Positions 49,189-58,032 of a stretch of 64,000 bases of DNA are shown here, one piece after another (the stretch's first letter is position 1; each line of letters opens with the position of its first letter). Both the position numbers and the translations under genes were made by a program. The DNA is from Nitrosospira briensis (lineage in GTDB: Bacteria > Pseudomonadota > Gammaproteobacteria > Burkholderiales > Nitrosomonadaceae). The notes beneath the pieces were generated by a model, which saw only the letters and a program-made list of their open reading frames with translations, was not told the DNA's origin and made no database searches. The DNA is taken from positions 293,924-357,923 of the forward strand of contig NZ_FOVJ01000003.1 in NCBI RefSeq assembly GCF_900115125.1. Reading direction: 5' to 3'.

Positions 49189-49653
49189 ATGAAAAGCAGC
49201 GCAGATATAATCCAGTGGCTAAACCGCCAACTGCAACATGAATTGACGGCCATCAATCAGTATTTTCTTCATGCCCGCATGTATAAGAACTGGGGGTTCG
49301 CCAGTCTGGGCAAGCAGGAATACGACGAATCGATTGAGGAGATGAAGCATGCCGACGCATTGATCGAGCGCATCCTCTTTCTGGAAGGGTTGCCCAATCT
49401 GCAGGAACTCGGCAAGCTTTTGATTGGTGAAAAAGCTGAAGAATGCGTTGCTTGCGACCTCAAGCTCGAAATGGTTTCACGCGAGACTTTGCTCGGCGGA
49501 ATTGCTGCGTGCGAAGCAGCCAAGGATTACGTGTCGCGAGAGCTTTTCAAGGAAATCCTGGAAGATACAGAAGAGCATATCGACTGGTTGGAAACGCAAT
49601 TGGACGTCATGCAGAAAGTCGGTATTCAGAACTGGCTGCAAAGCCAGATGTAG
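49189..49653 (+). CDS. bfr: Bacterioferritin
   Basis: Bfr stores iron in a 24-subunit shell. The 154-residue protein has the ferroxidase ligands Glu18, Glu51, His54, Glu94 and the pair in [12 protein letters not shown], and the heme-ligating Met52 in [23 protein letters not shown] ribosome-binding site precedes the ATG. A strong terminator follows directly, closing the hemP-bfd-bfr unit. Confidence 0.96.
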   Translation: MKSSADIIQWLNRQLQHELTAINQYFLHARMYKNWGFASLGKQEYDESIEEMKHADALIERILFLEGLPNLQELGKLLIGEKAEECVACDLKLEMVSRETLLGGIAACEAAKDYVSRELFKEILEDTEEHIDWLETQLDVMQKVGIQNWLQSQM

Positions 49654-49664
49654 AAGTTATCCGT

Positions 49665-49695
49665 GCCGCTGGTTCTCCTACTCCAGCGGCTTTTT
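49665..49695 (+). terminator. Rho-independent terminator after bfr
   Basis: GCCGCTGG (49665-49672) pairs perfectly with CCAGCGGC (49683-49690) around a 10-nt loop and is followed at once by TTTTT. Confidence 0.85.
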
Positions 49696-49880
49696 AGCCA
49701 GCCAGCCCATGCAGGGGCAAGCCAGCTTTTTTCGCTTTGCCCCGGAGTATGGGCTGTGGAACAGCTTGACATAACTACCCCATCCAAACTGGCAACCTCG
49801 GCGACTTCCGCCGCCTCAAGCGTTGCCTCTCCTTTTTTGATTACAGTACCGCTCCGCCTCGTTCTTACGGTATAGAAGTC

Positions 49881-50699
49881 ATGCCCGTTTATCCGCTTTC
49901 TAACCTGCGACGAGACATCATTGACGATGTGGAGCCTGAGCGCTCCCATAACTCGCGCTGTTCCCATGGCGCTTCCGGCTCTTTTATCCGCCGTATCCGG
50001 ATATTGCTGGAAAAGAAATTAAGCGATATCGCTAATCGTTTTTTCCTGTCTGGCGGCAAGGTTCCTTTCAGAAGGCCGGCAGGATTGACCAGGAGTGCGC
50101 GGCTTGCGAAACGCCAGTTTTGCGTTACCCTGAAACCGGAGGATAGTCCGCAAGCGATGCTGGAGCGTATTGATCTGCTCGAGCGTAAGCTGGCCGACGC
50201 CGAAGCTCGGGTCGCGAGCCAGACAGGCGAGATTGAGGAGCATGCTTGGGTGCCACTGGTTAAAGTTTCTGCTGCGCCCACTACGGCGACTACTACGGAG
50301 CCCATGTGGGGATGCGGCTCTCGTGATGAGGAACAAGCCGTGCAGTGTGCTGGTCTTGATCTTGCTGGAAGCTGTGTCCTGTGCGTGGGGGGACGGGCCC
50401 GCTTGTATCCAGCATATCGGCGGCTGGTGGAGACTTCAGGCGGTAATTTACTGATCTACCGGAGCGGCCTGCCAAACGGCGCAGATCAATTACCTGCACT
50501 GCTGGCGCACGCCGACATGGTGGTCTGCCCCGTCGATTGCATAAACCACTACACGTATTTCGCGGTGAAGCGCTATTGCAAACATTCCGGCAAGCCTTGC
50601 GTGTTGCTCGATCGTTCCGGTCTGCCCACTTTTCGCAAGGGCGTTGAAACACTCTCTGCATTGGCCGCGTCGCTGGCAGTGAGCAGCGAGCCGATTTAG
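49881..50699 (+). CDS. DUF2325-domain protein
   Basis: The 272-residue protein has an N-terminal basic region, a short helix around LERIDLLERKLADAEARV, and a C-terminal DUF2325 domain: SCVLCVGGRARLYPAYRRLVETSGGNLLIYRSG, then ADMVVCPVDCINHYTYFAVKRYCKHSGKPCVLL. DUF2325 proteins resemble NAD-type Rossmann folds and often lie near bacterioferritin genes in betaproteobacteria, but their role is unknown. The ATG at 49881 has only a weak AGAAG upstream; other starts are possible. Confidence 0.75.
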   Translation: MPVYPLSNLRRDIIDDVEPERSHNSRCSHGASGSFIRRIRILLEKKLSDIANRFFLSGGKVPFRRPAGLTRSARLAKRQFCVTLKPEDSPQAMLERIDLLERKLADAEARVASQTGEIEEHAWVPLVKVSAAPTTATTTEPMWGCGSRDEEQAVQCAGLDLAGSCVLCVGGRARLYPAYRRLVETSGGNLLIYRSGLPNGADQLPALLAHADMVVCPVDCINHYTYFAVKRYCKHSGKPCVLLDRSGLPTFRKGVETLSALAASLAVSSEPI

Positions 50700-50726
50700 C
50701 CGTGCCCACCATGACGCCTGGTATTT

Positions 50727-50753
50727 GATGGGTTGCGCTATGCTCCACCCATC
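50727..50753. repeat. Palindromic intergenic repeat unit
   Basis: GATGGGT and ACCCATC form a perfect 7-bp stem around a 13-nt loop (TGCGCTATGCTCC). The unit resembles short intergenic repeats I associate with many proteobacterial genomes. Copy number cannot be judged in one window. Confidence 0.5.
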
Positions 50754-50968
50754 CTGCGGAAAGCTAATGAACACCCAACCGAAGGTTGAGTTGCGGGACT
50801 GACAATAGCGAGGATGAGGGTTGGAGTCACGAAGCGAATTGGTAGGTGAGGGGAAATGAGTGATGGATGCGCTTTGCTGCGCTTCTCTTGCGAGACGCGC
50901 AGCAAGTATTGGGTGGATTCATTTATATTACAAATCTTGAGATAACGACAATTAGCGGTGGAAAAAAA

Positions 50969-51955
50969 ATGAATTCCGGTTATGCAGGCAGAATTGCGGC
51001 GCACATAGCTTTTATTATTATGGCCTTCTGGATGTCGTTGCCGGCTCAGGCGGCAGTGAGAGAATACTGGGTAGCGGCGGAGAAAACCTCCTGGAATTAC
51101 GCGCCTTCGGGAAAGAACCTGATCAAGCCCGATGCAGGGCTTGGAGTTTGGGGAACAACGCTTGCATACCCGAAATACCGCTATATGGGTTATACGGATG
51201 GGAGCTATAGCAAGGCCTTGCCTCAACCGGCATGGATGGGTATTTTGGGGCCCCAAATTAGGGCAGCGGTGGGAGACACCATCAAAGTCCATTTTTTAAA
51301 TAAAACGGACAGGCCCCTGTCCATGCATCCGCATGGGATGTTCTACGACAAAAATAGCGAGGGAGCGGATGGCTCTGGTATGGGGGCCAGTGTGCCGCCC
51401 GGTAAATCTTTTACCTATACCTGGGTTGCCGACGAGGCGGCGGGCCCCGGACCGGCGGACCCATCATCGATCGTCTGGCTTTATCACTCTCACGTAATGG
51501 AAGAGGAAGAAGCGAATCTCGGTTTGATCGGCACTATCGTCATTACCCGGAAAGGCATGGAGCGCTCTGCCTCCGACCCGGCACCACGGGACGTGGATCA
51601 GGAATTTACGACTCTGTTCATGATTTTCAATGAAGAGAATGGGGAAGAAAGTGGAATGAAGCATACCATCAACGGGCGTATTTTCGGCAACCTTGAGGGC
51701 TACGAAACCGGGTTGGGAAAGCGTGTCCGCTGGCATGTTGTCGCGCTGGGCAACGAGACGGACAATCATACCGTGCACTGGCACGGACAGACTGTGCTCG
51801 ACCATGGACGCCGCACCGATGTCGTAGAAGTGTTGCCCGCCAGCATGACTTCGGTCGACATGATTCCACGTTCGGCGGGCAACTGGCTCCTGCACTGCCA
51901 TGTCGACGATCATATGATGGCCGGCATGTCCACCCGTTGGCGGGTGCTACCATAA
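50969..51955 (+). CDS. Two-domain multicopper oxidase
   Basis: The 328-residue exported protein has a signal peptide ending near LPAQA and two cupredoxin domains. Copper ligands are visible in MHPHGMFY (His120, His122), LYHSHV (His173, His175), HWHGQ and LLHCHVDDHMMAGM (His309, Cys310, His311, His315, Met320), so the type 1 and trinuclear sites appear complete. Family members oxidise ferrous or cuprous ions or phenols with oxygen. The neighbours DUF4198-like, PepSY and TonB siderophore receptor favour iron oxidation for uptake, though nitric-oxide or copper tolerance roles are possible in ammonia oxidisers. The ATG at 50969 starts the signal peptide. Confidence 0.88.
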   Translation: MNSGYAGRIAAHIAFIIMAFWMSLPAQAAVREYWVAAEKTSWNYAPSGKNLIKPDAGLGVWGTTLAYPKYRYMGYTDGSYSKALPQPAWMGILGPQIRAAVGDTIKVHFLNKTDRPLSMHPHGMFYDKNSEGADGSGMGASVPPGKSFTYTWVADEAAGPGPADPSSIVWLYHSHVMEEEEANLGLIGTIVITRKGMERSASDPAPRDVDQEFTTLFMIFNEENGEESGMKHTINGRIFGNLEGYETGLGKRVRWHVVALGNETDNHTVHWHGQTVLDHGRRTDVVEVLPASMTSVDMIPRSAGNWLLHCHVDDHMMAGMSTRWRVLP

Positions 51956-52038
51956 AAAATGGCGGATGAAGTGCTCAAGCTCGCCTGATACCCGGCAATT
52001 CAGTTCACGCATTTAAATAACTAAAAGGAAAAACCATA

Positions 52039-52701
52039 ATGAAACTCACCCGAATTATCCATGTCTCGAGTATGGTTATTGTTGGCAGCTTGCTCAGCTT
52101 CAATGTGGCGGCCCATGCGCTATGGCTGGAGGGCGATCATGCGGAAGCCCGGCTTTATTTTGGCGAATACGCAGAAAACAAGCGTGAAACATCACCCGGC
52201 AGGCTGGATAGCATAGTTGAGCCGGTGGTAACGGTGGTTGACACGAAAGGTGAAGAGAAGCGGGTGGAAGCAAGCCGCGCGAGTAATCACTTCGCCATAC
52301 CCCTTATCAATAAGCCCGCGGGCGCTACAGTACTGGTGCAGGCGCTCAAACAAGCCATACGCGAGCCGCAGGGCGAAATCCCTTCTCCAACGTATAGACG
52401 ATATCTCTATGCGCGTCTTGGCAAAGGCGGTAGCTTGCCGCTCGATATACAGGATAACGGTAACCTGCTGCGCCTGACCTTCATGGGCAAGCCGGTCCCC
52501 AAGGCCGAGGTGGTTGTTATCGCCCCGAATGGCTGGGAGAAACATTTGCATACGGACGAGAAAGGGGAAACGGACTACACGCTGCTGGAACCGGGCCTTT
52601 ATGTGGTCGAAGCGAAATACGAACTGAACAAGCCCGGGGAGTTCGAGGGCAAGGCATACGGTGTTGAAAGCCACAAGGTTACGCTTACTCTCTATAAATG
52701 A
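52039..52701 (+). CDS. Exported DUF4198-like protein
   Basis: The 220-residue protein has a signal peptide (MKLTRIIHVSSMVIVGSLLSFNVAAHA) and beta-rich repeats such as NLLRLTFMGKPVPKAEVVVIAPNGWEK, EKGETDYTLLEPGLYVVEAKYE. The pattern matches DUF4198 domains, periplasmic proteins often encoded with TonB-dependent metal uptake. The stop overlaps the start of the PepSY gene (ATGA), so the two are translationally coupled. Confidence 0.75.
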   Translation: MKLTRIIHVSSMVIVGSLLSFNVAAHALWLEGDHAEARLYFGEYAENKRETSPGRLDSIVEPVVTVVDTKGEEKRVEASRASNHFAIPLINKPAGATVLVQALKQAIREPQGEIPSPTYRRYLYARLGKGGSLPLDIQDNGNLLRLTFMGKPVPKAEVVVIAPNGWEKHLHTDEKGETDYTLLEPGLYVVEAKYELNKPGEFEGKAYGVESHKVTLTLYK

Positions 52702-53486
52702 GTACTGCGCAACCAGACGGACAGGTAACCGCGCCAACTGCGGCGACACGGGGCTCTGCGGCTCCGGCGCAAGGCGTGGCCCAGTCGTCGCACCCGGAAC
52801 CTGCATACGTGCCGCCGCGACCTGCCGAGCCGCGCGGTTACCTTTTTTTGTCGCAAGGTATGAAGCGAGGGCGTTTCCTAGTCTGGCTTCGCCGTACGCA
52901 CGCGTGGATGGGATTGTGGGGGGCGGCGCTGGGCTTGTTGTTCGGCACATCCGGCATTCTGCTGAACCATCGCAGCGAGATGAAAATCCCGCTTGCAGCG
53001 CAGCACGAAACCCACCATACGCTTACCCCTCCGATTGGGAGCCTGGAATCGCCCGAAGCGCTGGAAGCCTGGCTGCGAGAGAGATTCAAGTTGCCCCATG
53101 CCAAGTCCCGTATTCAGAAAAAACCAGGCGGCCCGGTTCCGTGGGGCGGTGGGCAGGTTTTACAGCCTGAAAACTGGCGCGTCACGTTAATAGCACCCAA
53201 TGTCAGCATAAATGCCGAATACTGGCGGGGCGATGCGGAGACGCGTATCGAGCAGAAAGAAGCCAATGCATGGGCGACGCTGGCCAACTTCCACAAGGGA
53301 AGCGGAATGTCCAACGTATGGATATTGCTCACGGACACGCTGGCGGGTGGTTTGCTGGTGCTCGCGATAACCGGCACCCTGCTGTGGAGCCGTTTGCATG
53401 GCCCGCGGCTTCTGGCGGCAAGCTTGATTGGCACGACCCTGACCGCCAGCGTCGTTCTTATTCTCACAACGCTATCGCTGTCATGA
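52698..53486 (+). CDS. PepSY-associated membrane protein
   Basis: The 262-residue protein has a proline/alanine-rich cytoplasmic N-terminus (about 55 residues), a membrane segment WMGLWGAALGLLFGTSGILLNHR with a conserved His after it, a periplasmic PepSY-like region, and two further membrane segments (DTLAGGLLVLAITGTLLW and SLIGTTLTASVVLILTTLSL). Such proteins accompany TonB siderophore receptors and may reduce ferric siderophores at the inner membrane. It lies between a DUF4198-like gene and the receptor. Confidence 0.8.
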   Translation: MSTAQPDGQVTAPTAATRGSAAPAQGVAQSSHPEPAYVPPRPAEPRGYLFLSQGMKRGRFLVWLRRTHAWMGLWGAALGLLFGTSGILLNHRSEMKIPLAAQHETHHTLTPPIGSLESPEALEAWLRERFKLPHAKSRIQKKPGGPVPWGGGQVLQPENWRVTLIAPNVSINAEYWRGDAETRIEQKEANAWATLANFHKGSGMSNVWILLTDTLAGGLLVLAITGTLLWSRLHGPRLLAASLIGTTLTASVVLILTTLSLS

Positions 53487-53648
53487 GCATAGCTGTTCCC
53501 CAACTGCCAATGATCAAAGATCCAGGCGAAACGCTACCCATGTAAACCTGAATTTTTCTCTCGCGTCCGCAGGAAAAATAAATCCCCATAGCCAGCCAAC
53601 GCTATTGTCGCTTGTAGCCAGCCAATAATTAAAATAACAGAGCGATCA

Positions 53649-55850
53649 ATGAAAAAATTGTTTCAATTCAAACTCAGACACGTCCATGTTACCTTGTTGA
53701 TGGCATGGTTACTTATACCAACACACGCTGTAGCCCAGGAAAGCACGGGCAATCCGGAAGAAAATGCCGATTCAGAAAAAACGGAAAAAAAAGCGGCGCT
53801 GCCGGAAATAAAGATTACGACTGGCCGGGTACGTCCCGGCACAATCGAGGATGTTGCGACGACTGGAAGCAAGACAGACACGCCATCGCGTGATATCCCT
53901 GCTACTGTTAACGTGGTTCCGGCCTCGCTATTGCGGGAGCAGGGCGTCATCGAAATGAATGATGCCATGCGCAACGTCAGCAGCGTTCAGCCTCACATGG
54001 GTGGAGGCTATGGATTTGCTAACGCTTTCACTTCTCGCGGATTATCACTAAGCTTTTTGCGGGACAATATTCCTGATGGGAGCCACCAAAACAACTATTT
54101 CCGCACGATGTACGACGTTGATCGGATTGAAGTATTAAAAGGCCCCGCCTCTGCGCTCTTCGGCGTGGCGGGTCCCGGAGGCAGTATCAATATGATCACC
54201 AGGAAGCCGCAAAATGATTTCAACTTGTCCGCCGGCACCATGCTGGGGAGTTTCGGAACACGCAATGGATATGTAGACGTGACCGGCGCTATCCCTTATG
54301 TCCCGAATGTCGCTGGCCGCCTGATTGCAGACATGGAGCATACCGATGGTTTCCGGGGGCTTGAGCGTAATATTGTCGAGGCTTCCCCCAGCTTTATCTG
54401 GCGTATTGCACCGGATAAAACACTTCTGGTTGACTACGACCATCGTGAAATCAAGATCAAGCCGGACAACTACGGCATACTTTTCGATATCAACTCCAAC
54501 ATAGCGAACGTTTCCCGCGAGACACGGTATTACAGCCGCTTCAACAAGACGGACCATACCGTCAACCGTCTCGGCCTGACTCATAACTGGACGATATCGG
54601 ATGCGTTAACGATGCGCACGTCATTCGTATACGATGCCCGGACGCTGGAGTTGCTGCGGAATGCCGGGGGCAACCAGGGTAACGGCGAGGGGATAAGCAC
54701 AGCGCGGACCGCATACCAGCAGTTCGATAATGCCGGATACACGATATTGCAAAACGAGTTCATATGGAAAACATCCACCGGTCCGGTGAAACACACATTT
54801 TTAGGCGGCTTCGAATACAAGAATACAGACATCAATCTCGTTCGCCATACCTACACTCTACCTAACATAAGCATCTTTAACCCCGTGGTCGAAACCTCGA
54901 TAAATGGAGCCGGGATCACCCGTGCTCCAACTTTTGACCGCCGGATCAGCAGTGATCAGACGTCTTTTTATGCCCAGGATCAGATCGATTTGACCGACCA
55001 ATTCAAGCTCCGGCTAGGCATCAGGAACGACCTGGTGCAATACAGTGACAAGGGTTTTCAAGCCATTAGCGGCAATTACAGGTATCGTGAAATAGTGCAA
55101 ACGAAATCCTTGACCACCTATTCCACGGGCGGGGTATATCAACCGACCAAAAATCTGGCTTTTTATGCGGGTTATAGCACCGGGGCGTTCATTAACCTGG
55201 CAACCGAATCTCAAGCTTTGTCCACTGCACCGGAAACATCGGACCAGATAGAAGTGGGAGCGAAAACCACGCTGCTGGATGACAAGGTAGATTTGAACGT
55301 GGCTTTGTTTCAAACTAACCGTAACAATTTCTTTGTCATTTTACCGGGTTCCGGTGGCATAGCGACCCAGGATGGGAAAGACCGGTCACGTGGGGTAGAG
55401 GTGTCGCTCGGCGTGCGTCCGATCAGCGGCTTCAGTATCATTGGTACGGGGGTGTGGATGGACCCCGAAACCTTGGCTAACAACGTCGTCACCAATTCTG
55501 TGCTTGGCGTTACGAGAAGCGTCCACGGAAGCCGCCCCACCGGGGTCGCCACCCACATGGGCAACTTATGGACTACCTATCAGATACAGAACGGCCTTGC
55601 GCGTGGCTTGATGTTTGGGTTCGGGGTTACCTATAAAGGTGATTCTTATGCCGACTCGCTGAATCTTCTCAAGGTGCCCTCTTACGTCGTGTTGGACGCG
55701 GCCGTATCCTATCGGATCAAGAGAGTTGATCTCGCCCTCAACATAAAGAATCTGACGGATAAAACCTACTATACCAATCCCACATTTGCGGGGGCATTGC
55801 CAGGTAATCCGTTGAGTGCGTTCGGTTCCATTCGTTTTAATTTCAATTAG
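53649..55850 (+). CDS. TonB-dependent siderophore receptor
   Basis: The 733-residue outer-membrane protein has a signal peptide (cleaved near HAVAQES), a plug domain with DIPATVNVVPASLLREQGVIEMNDAMRNV and FLRDNIPDG, then the VEVLKGPASALFGVAGPGGSINMITRKP signature (written here IEVLKGP), and a C-terminal barrel ending in SAFGSIRFNFN with the final Phe typical of outer-membrane proteins. No TonB-box can be fixed with certainty. No siderophore synthesis genes are in view, so it probably takes up siderophores made by others. Confidence 0.93.
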   Translation: MKKLFQFKLRHVHVTLLMAWLLIPTHAVAQESTGNPEENADSEKTEKKAALPEIKITTGRVRPGTIEDVATTGSKTDTPSRDIPATVNVVPASLLREQGVIEMNDAMRNVSSVQPHMGGGYGFANAFTSRGLSLSFLRDNIPDGSHQNNYFRTMYDVDRIEVLKGPASALFGVAGPGGSINMITRKPQNDFNLSAGTMLGSFGTRNGYVDVTGAIPYVPNVAGRLIADMEHTDGFRGLERNIVEASPSFIWRIAPDKTLLVDYDHREIKIKPDNYGILFDINSNIANVSRETRYYSRFNKTDHTVNRLGLTHNWTISDALTMRTSFVYDARTLELLRNAGGNQGNGEGISTARTAYQQFDNAGYTILQNEFIWKTSTGPVKHTFLGGFEYKNTDINLVRHTYTLPNISIFNPVVETSINGAGITRAPTFDRRISSDQTSFYAQDQIDLTDQFKLRLGIRNDLVQYSDKGFQAISGNYRYREIVQTKSLTTYSTGGVYQPTKNLAFYAGYSTGAFINLATESQALSTAPETSDQIEVGAKTTLLDDKVDLNVALFQTNRNNFFVILPGSGGIATQDGKDRSRGVEVSLGVRPISGFSIIGTGVWMDPETLANNVVTNSVLGVTRSVHGSRPTGVATHMGNLWTTYQIQNGLARGLMFGFGVTYKGDSYADSLNLLKVPSYVVLDAAVSYRIKRVDLALNIKNLTDKTYYTNPTFAGALPGNPLSAFGSIRFNFN

Positions 55851-55940
55851 GAATTCGTCGGGGAAGGGGTCTATTAGTAGTTGTAAACAATAGGGCCCCA
55901 TCCATGATTCAGGCCGAACCAGGACACAAATAGATTTACC

Positions 55941-55965
55941 GGATTCCGGGTCAAGCCCGGAATGG
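55941..55965. repeat. HSGLDPE-type palindromic repeat
   Basis: ATTCCGGG (55943-55950) and CCCGGAAT (55956-55963) form an 8-bp perfect stem around TCAAG. Read in reverse, one frame encodes HSGLDPE, a hallmark of a repeat found scattered in many bacterial genomes. Confidence 0.75.
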
Positions 55966-56028
55966 CGAGTTCCCTTGTTTTGTTTTGCTGAACAAACAGG
56001 CTCTGCTAATCGCACTGCTACTTCATCG

Positions 56029-56071
56029 TTTAGCGGCGAACGTCCCGATGTCCTCGGCGCGTTCGCGCTAA
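56029..56071. repeat. Intergenic hairpin
   Basis: TTAGCG-G-CGAACG at 56029-56042 (one bulged G) pairs with CGTTCGCGCTAA at 56060-56071, a 12-bp stem around about 17 bases. No T run follows on either strand, so it resembles a repeat rather than a terminator. Confidence 0.5.
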
Positions 56072-56301
56072 GACGTCCACATCTTTTTGCCTGATCAGCC
56101 GTTTCGGGCCCGCTCACATGATAAAAACATATCAGGGAGCGGGAGACCGGATCTGCAAGACGAGTAGGAACCCCTGGAAATTATTGTATCCGCCTTCCGT
56201 TTTTAACAGGAATTGACCCGAAAATGCGTAGTGGGCGCGGCCTTGCGCTGAAACGGGAAACCGGCCACTGGCAAGGGTTTCGGCCAATATCTCCCGCCTG
56301 G

Positions 56302-56321
56302 TCCTGTAAGATTCTACAGCT
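56302..56321 (+). promoter_or_regulatory. lux box upstream of luxI
   Basis: TCCTGTAAGATTCTACAGCT matches 15 of 20 positions of the classic lux box ACCTGTAGGATCGTACAGGT and is an imperfect palindrome with perfect CTGTA/TACAG arms. It ends 62 bases before the luxI ATG, leaving room for a promoter with the box near -42. Confidence 0.75.
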
Positions 56322-56383
56322 ATTCTGGATTTCTGTTCCGTTGTCTCATAGCACCGTCATAAATCAACGACGGGTGCAAAAAA

Positions 56384-56998
56384 ATGGGTCAAATTATGCT
56401 TGCTCAACACGGGAACGGTTCACTGGATCAACAAGCGGCGATGGGAATGTATCGGCTCCGGCACGAAGTTTTCCATGACAGGCTGGGCTGGGAGGTTACC
56501 AATGATAACGGGATGGAGCATGACGAGTTCGATCATGCTGATCCGGTTTATGTCCTGGCGAAGGGGGATGAAGATGAGGTGCTGGGTTGTTGGCGCTTGC
56601 TTCCCACCACGGGCCCCAACATGCTGAGGGATACATTCCCGCAACTGTTGCATGGGCAACCGGCGCCTCAGCAGCCTGACGTGTGGGAATTAAGCCGGTT
56701 CGCGGTTACGGTTCCGAAATATGAAAGCGCGGGGTTCGGCTTCAGCGATATTCCGGTAAAAATGATGCAGACCTTGTTTCTCTTTGCGAAGCATAACAAG
56801 ATCAAGCGTTATGTCACCGTTACCACCGTTGCCGTCGAAAGACTGATACGCAAGCTTGGCGTCAATGTCTCGAGGTTGGGTGCACCTATCAAGATTGGCC
56901 GGGTTCTAACCGTGGCGTGTTATATCGAAATCGACGCTATTACCGAATTTGCCTTGTTCGACACGCTCCCCGAAAATGCGCAAAGGAAAGCGGCATGA
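56384..56998 (+). CDS. luxI: Acyl-homoserine-lactone synthase (LuxI family)
   Basis: The 204-residue enzyme makes an acyl-homoserine lactone from S-adenosylmethionine and an acyl carrier. The family-invariant residues can be placed: Arg26, Phe30, Trp36, Asp47, Asp50, Arg71, Phe85, Glu102, Ser104 and Arg105 (MYRLRHEVF, LGWEV, HDEFD, CWRLLPTTGP, WELSRFAV). The acyl chain cannot be predicted. A lux box lies upstream, so activation by an AHL-bound LuxR is likely. The stop overlaps the next gene's ATG. The start could also be the ATG at 56396. Confidence 0.92.
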   Translation: MGQIMLAQHGNGSLDQQAAMGMYRLRHEVFHDRLGWEVTNDNGMEHDEFDHADPVYVLAKGDEDEVLGCWRLLPTTGPNMLRDTFPQLLHGQPAPQQPDVWELSRFAVTVPKYESAGFGFSDIPVKMMQTLFLFAKHNKIKRYVTVTTVAVERLIRKLGVNVSRLGAPIKIGRVLTVACYIEIDAITEFALFDTLPENAQRKAA

Positions 56999-57459
56999 AT
57001 ATTTTACTGGTTGGAGAAAAACAGGATACGCGTCAGATTCTGCAACTGTTGCTTGAGAAATCAAAACACAGACTGGAACGGAAATCGCTGGACAGCTTCC
57101 CCGAACCGGATTTGGAAGCTTACGATATGGTGGTTGTCGATGGCGCGGTGCACGATTGCACCCAGCAGGTGAACCTGCTGCAATGGATACGGGAAGCAAG
57201 GCGGCGCTACCCGCACCTTCCGGTGGCCGTAATGAACAACGTTGGACCTCACATAGTCTCCGAAGGTCACGAAGCAGGCCATGACACTCTGCACACCTGC
57301 GGCGTTTTTGAATCGGGCAATGGCTCCCTGAATATGCGCTGCCGCTTGCGAGAGATCGCGCTGGGAGAAACCGCCGCCCTCATGCGTGATGAGTGCGAGC
57401 GCCCACTATTGGAACCGATAACTTTCGAGTATTCGGGATCGCAGCAAAATATCGGTTGA
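56995..57459 (+). CDS. Degenerate receiver-like protein coupled to luxI
   Basis: The 154-residue protein starts MNILLVGEKQDTRQILQLLLEKS and has MVVVDGAVHDC, matching the first strand, first helix and phospho-acceptor strand of response-regulator receivers, with Asp49 in the acceptor position. The usual acidic pair is replaced by GEKQD and the conserved Thr and Lys are not evident, so it is probably a pseudo-receiver. Its ATG overlaps the luxI stop (ATGA), which implies tight co-expression. It might modulate quorum-sensing output, but this is inference. Confidence 0.65.
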   Translation: MNILLVGEKQDTRQILQLLLEKSKHRLERKSLDSFPEPDLEAYDMVVVDGAVHDCTQQVNLLQWIREARRRYPHLPVAVMNNVGPHIVSEGHEAGHDTLHTCGVFESGNGSLNMRCRLREIALGETAALMRDECERPLLEPITFEYSGSQQNIG

Positions 57460-57618
57460 ATACAGGAAGAACGGTTGTCGGCTTAGGGTGGAGGCAAAAC
57501 CATTGTTTTAGAAATGTCATGAAACTTTCATTGCAGCGTAACCTGCTGCGGGTAGTCTGAACACGTTTGGCGAGATTTCAAATGGTTTCGCAAAGAACTG
57601 CTCATATAAGGAGGTAAC

Positions 57619-57867
57619 ATGAAATTCCCGCTACCCGAGTTAATGTACCGCTATCGGCACTCTGGGAAACCTCTCAAGCCAGGAATACCCGGCGGGGATT
57701 CGAATGCTGACCTGACTCACTGTAGCTGCAGGGAAGGTGACACTGCTAATGGCGTCGCTGCCATCGGTTCCGGTAATCGCCACGTAACCGCCAGTGCTGA
57801 GACAAGGGGTCCAACGCACTATCGCACTTCACCTCGGCTCAGAAGTAAAAAGAAGCGATTTGGATGA
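57619..57867 (+). CDS. Small hypothetical protein, first of three coupled ORFs
   Basis: I do not recognise this 82-residue protein. It has a strong Shine-Dalgarno, AAGGAGGT at 57608-57615, four bases before its ATG region, which is the main evidence for translation. Visible features are a basic N-terminus, a CSC motif (THCSCREGD) and a basic C-terminal tail (RLRSKKKRFG). The next ORF starts nine bases after its stop, preceded by GAGG, so they are probably one transcript. Confidence 0.45.
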   Translation: MKFPLPELMYRYRHSGKPLKPGIPGGDSNADLTHCSCREGDTANGVAAIGSGNRHVTASAETRGPTHYRTSPRLRSKKKRFG

Positions 57868-57876
57868 GGTCGAATA

Positions 57877-58032
57877 ATGCGCCAATTCAACCCACCCGCT
57901 GGCGTTACAAAGATTTTCTTTCCCGGGGACGTTTCGGATCGCTGTGCCTGCAAGGGAAATATGGCGATCGCAATGGGTTCGACCATAAACCGCATCCCTG
58001 TTTTGCGCCCGCATAAGGTACTTTCCCAATGA
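57877..58032 (+). CDS. 51-residue hypothetical protein, second coupled ORF
   Basis: The frame begins MRQFNPPAGVTKIFFPGD and contains a CAC motif (DRCACKGN). GAGG lies just upstream, within the end of the preceding ORF. Its TGA overlaps the ATG of the third ORF (ATGA), a typical coupling. No family is recognised. The shared CxC motifs in ORFs one and two are suggestive but may be coincidental. Confidence 0.4.
   Translation: MRQFNPPAGVTKIFFPGDVSDRCACKGNMAIAMGSTINRIPVLRPHKVLSQ

Larger units (their letters stand above)
55851..56301. other. Gene-free region between receptor and luxI
   Basis: These 450 bases contain two hairpin repeats listed separately. A long minus-strand frame here (55566-56117) overlaps the receptor gene and owes its middle to the HSGLDPE-type repeat, so I do not call it a gene. 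Confidence 0.6.

Noticed and set aside
55566..56117. 183-codon minus-strand open frame
   Set aside because: It overlaps the 3' end of the TonB receptor, and its recognisable part (RHSGLDPESG) is the translated palindromic repeat; no ribosome-binding site or family pattern.
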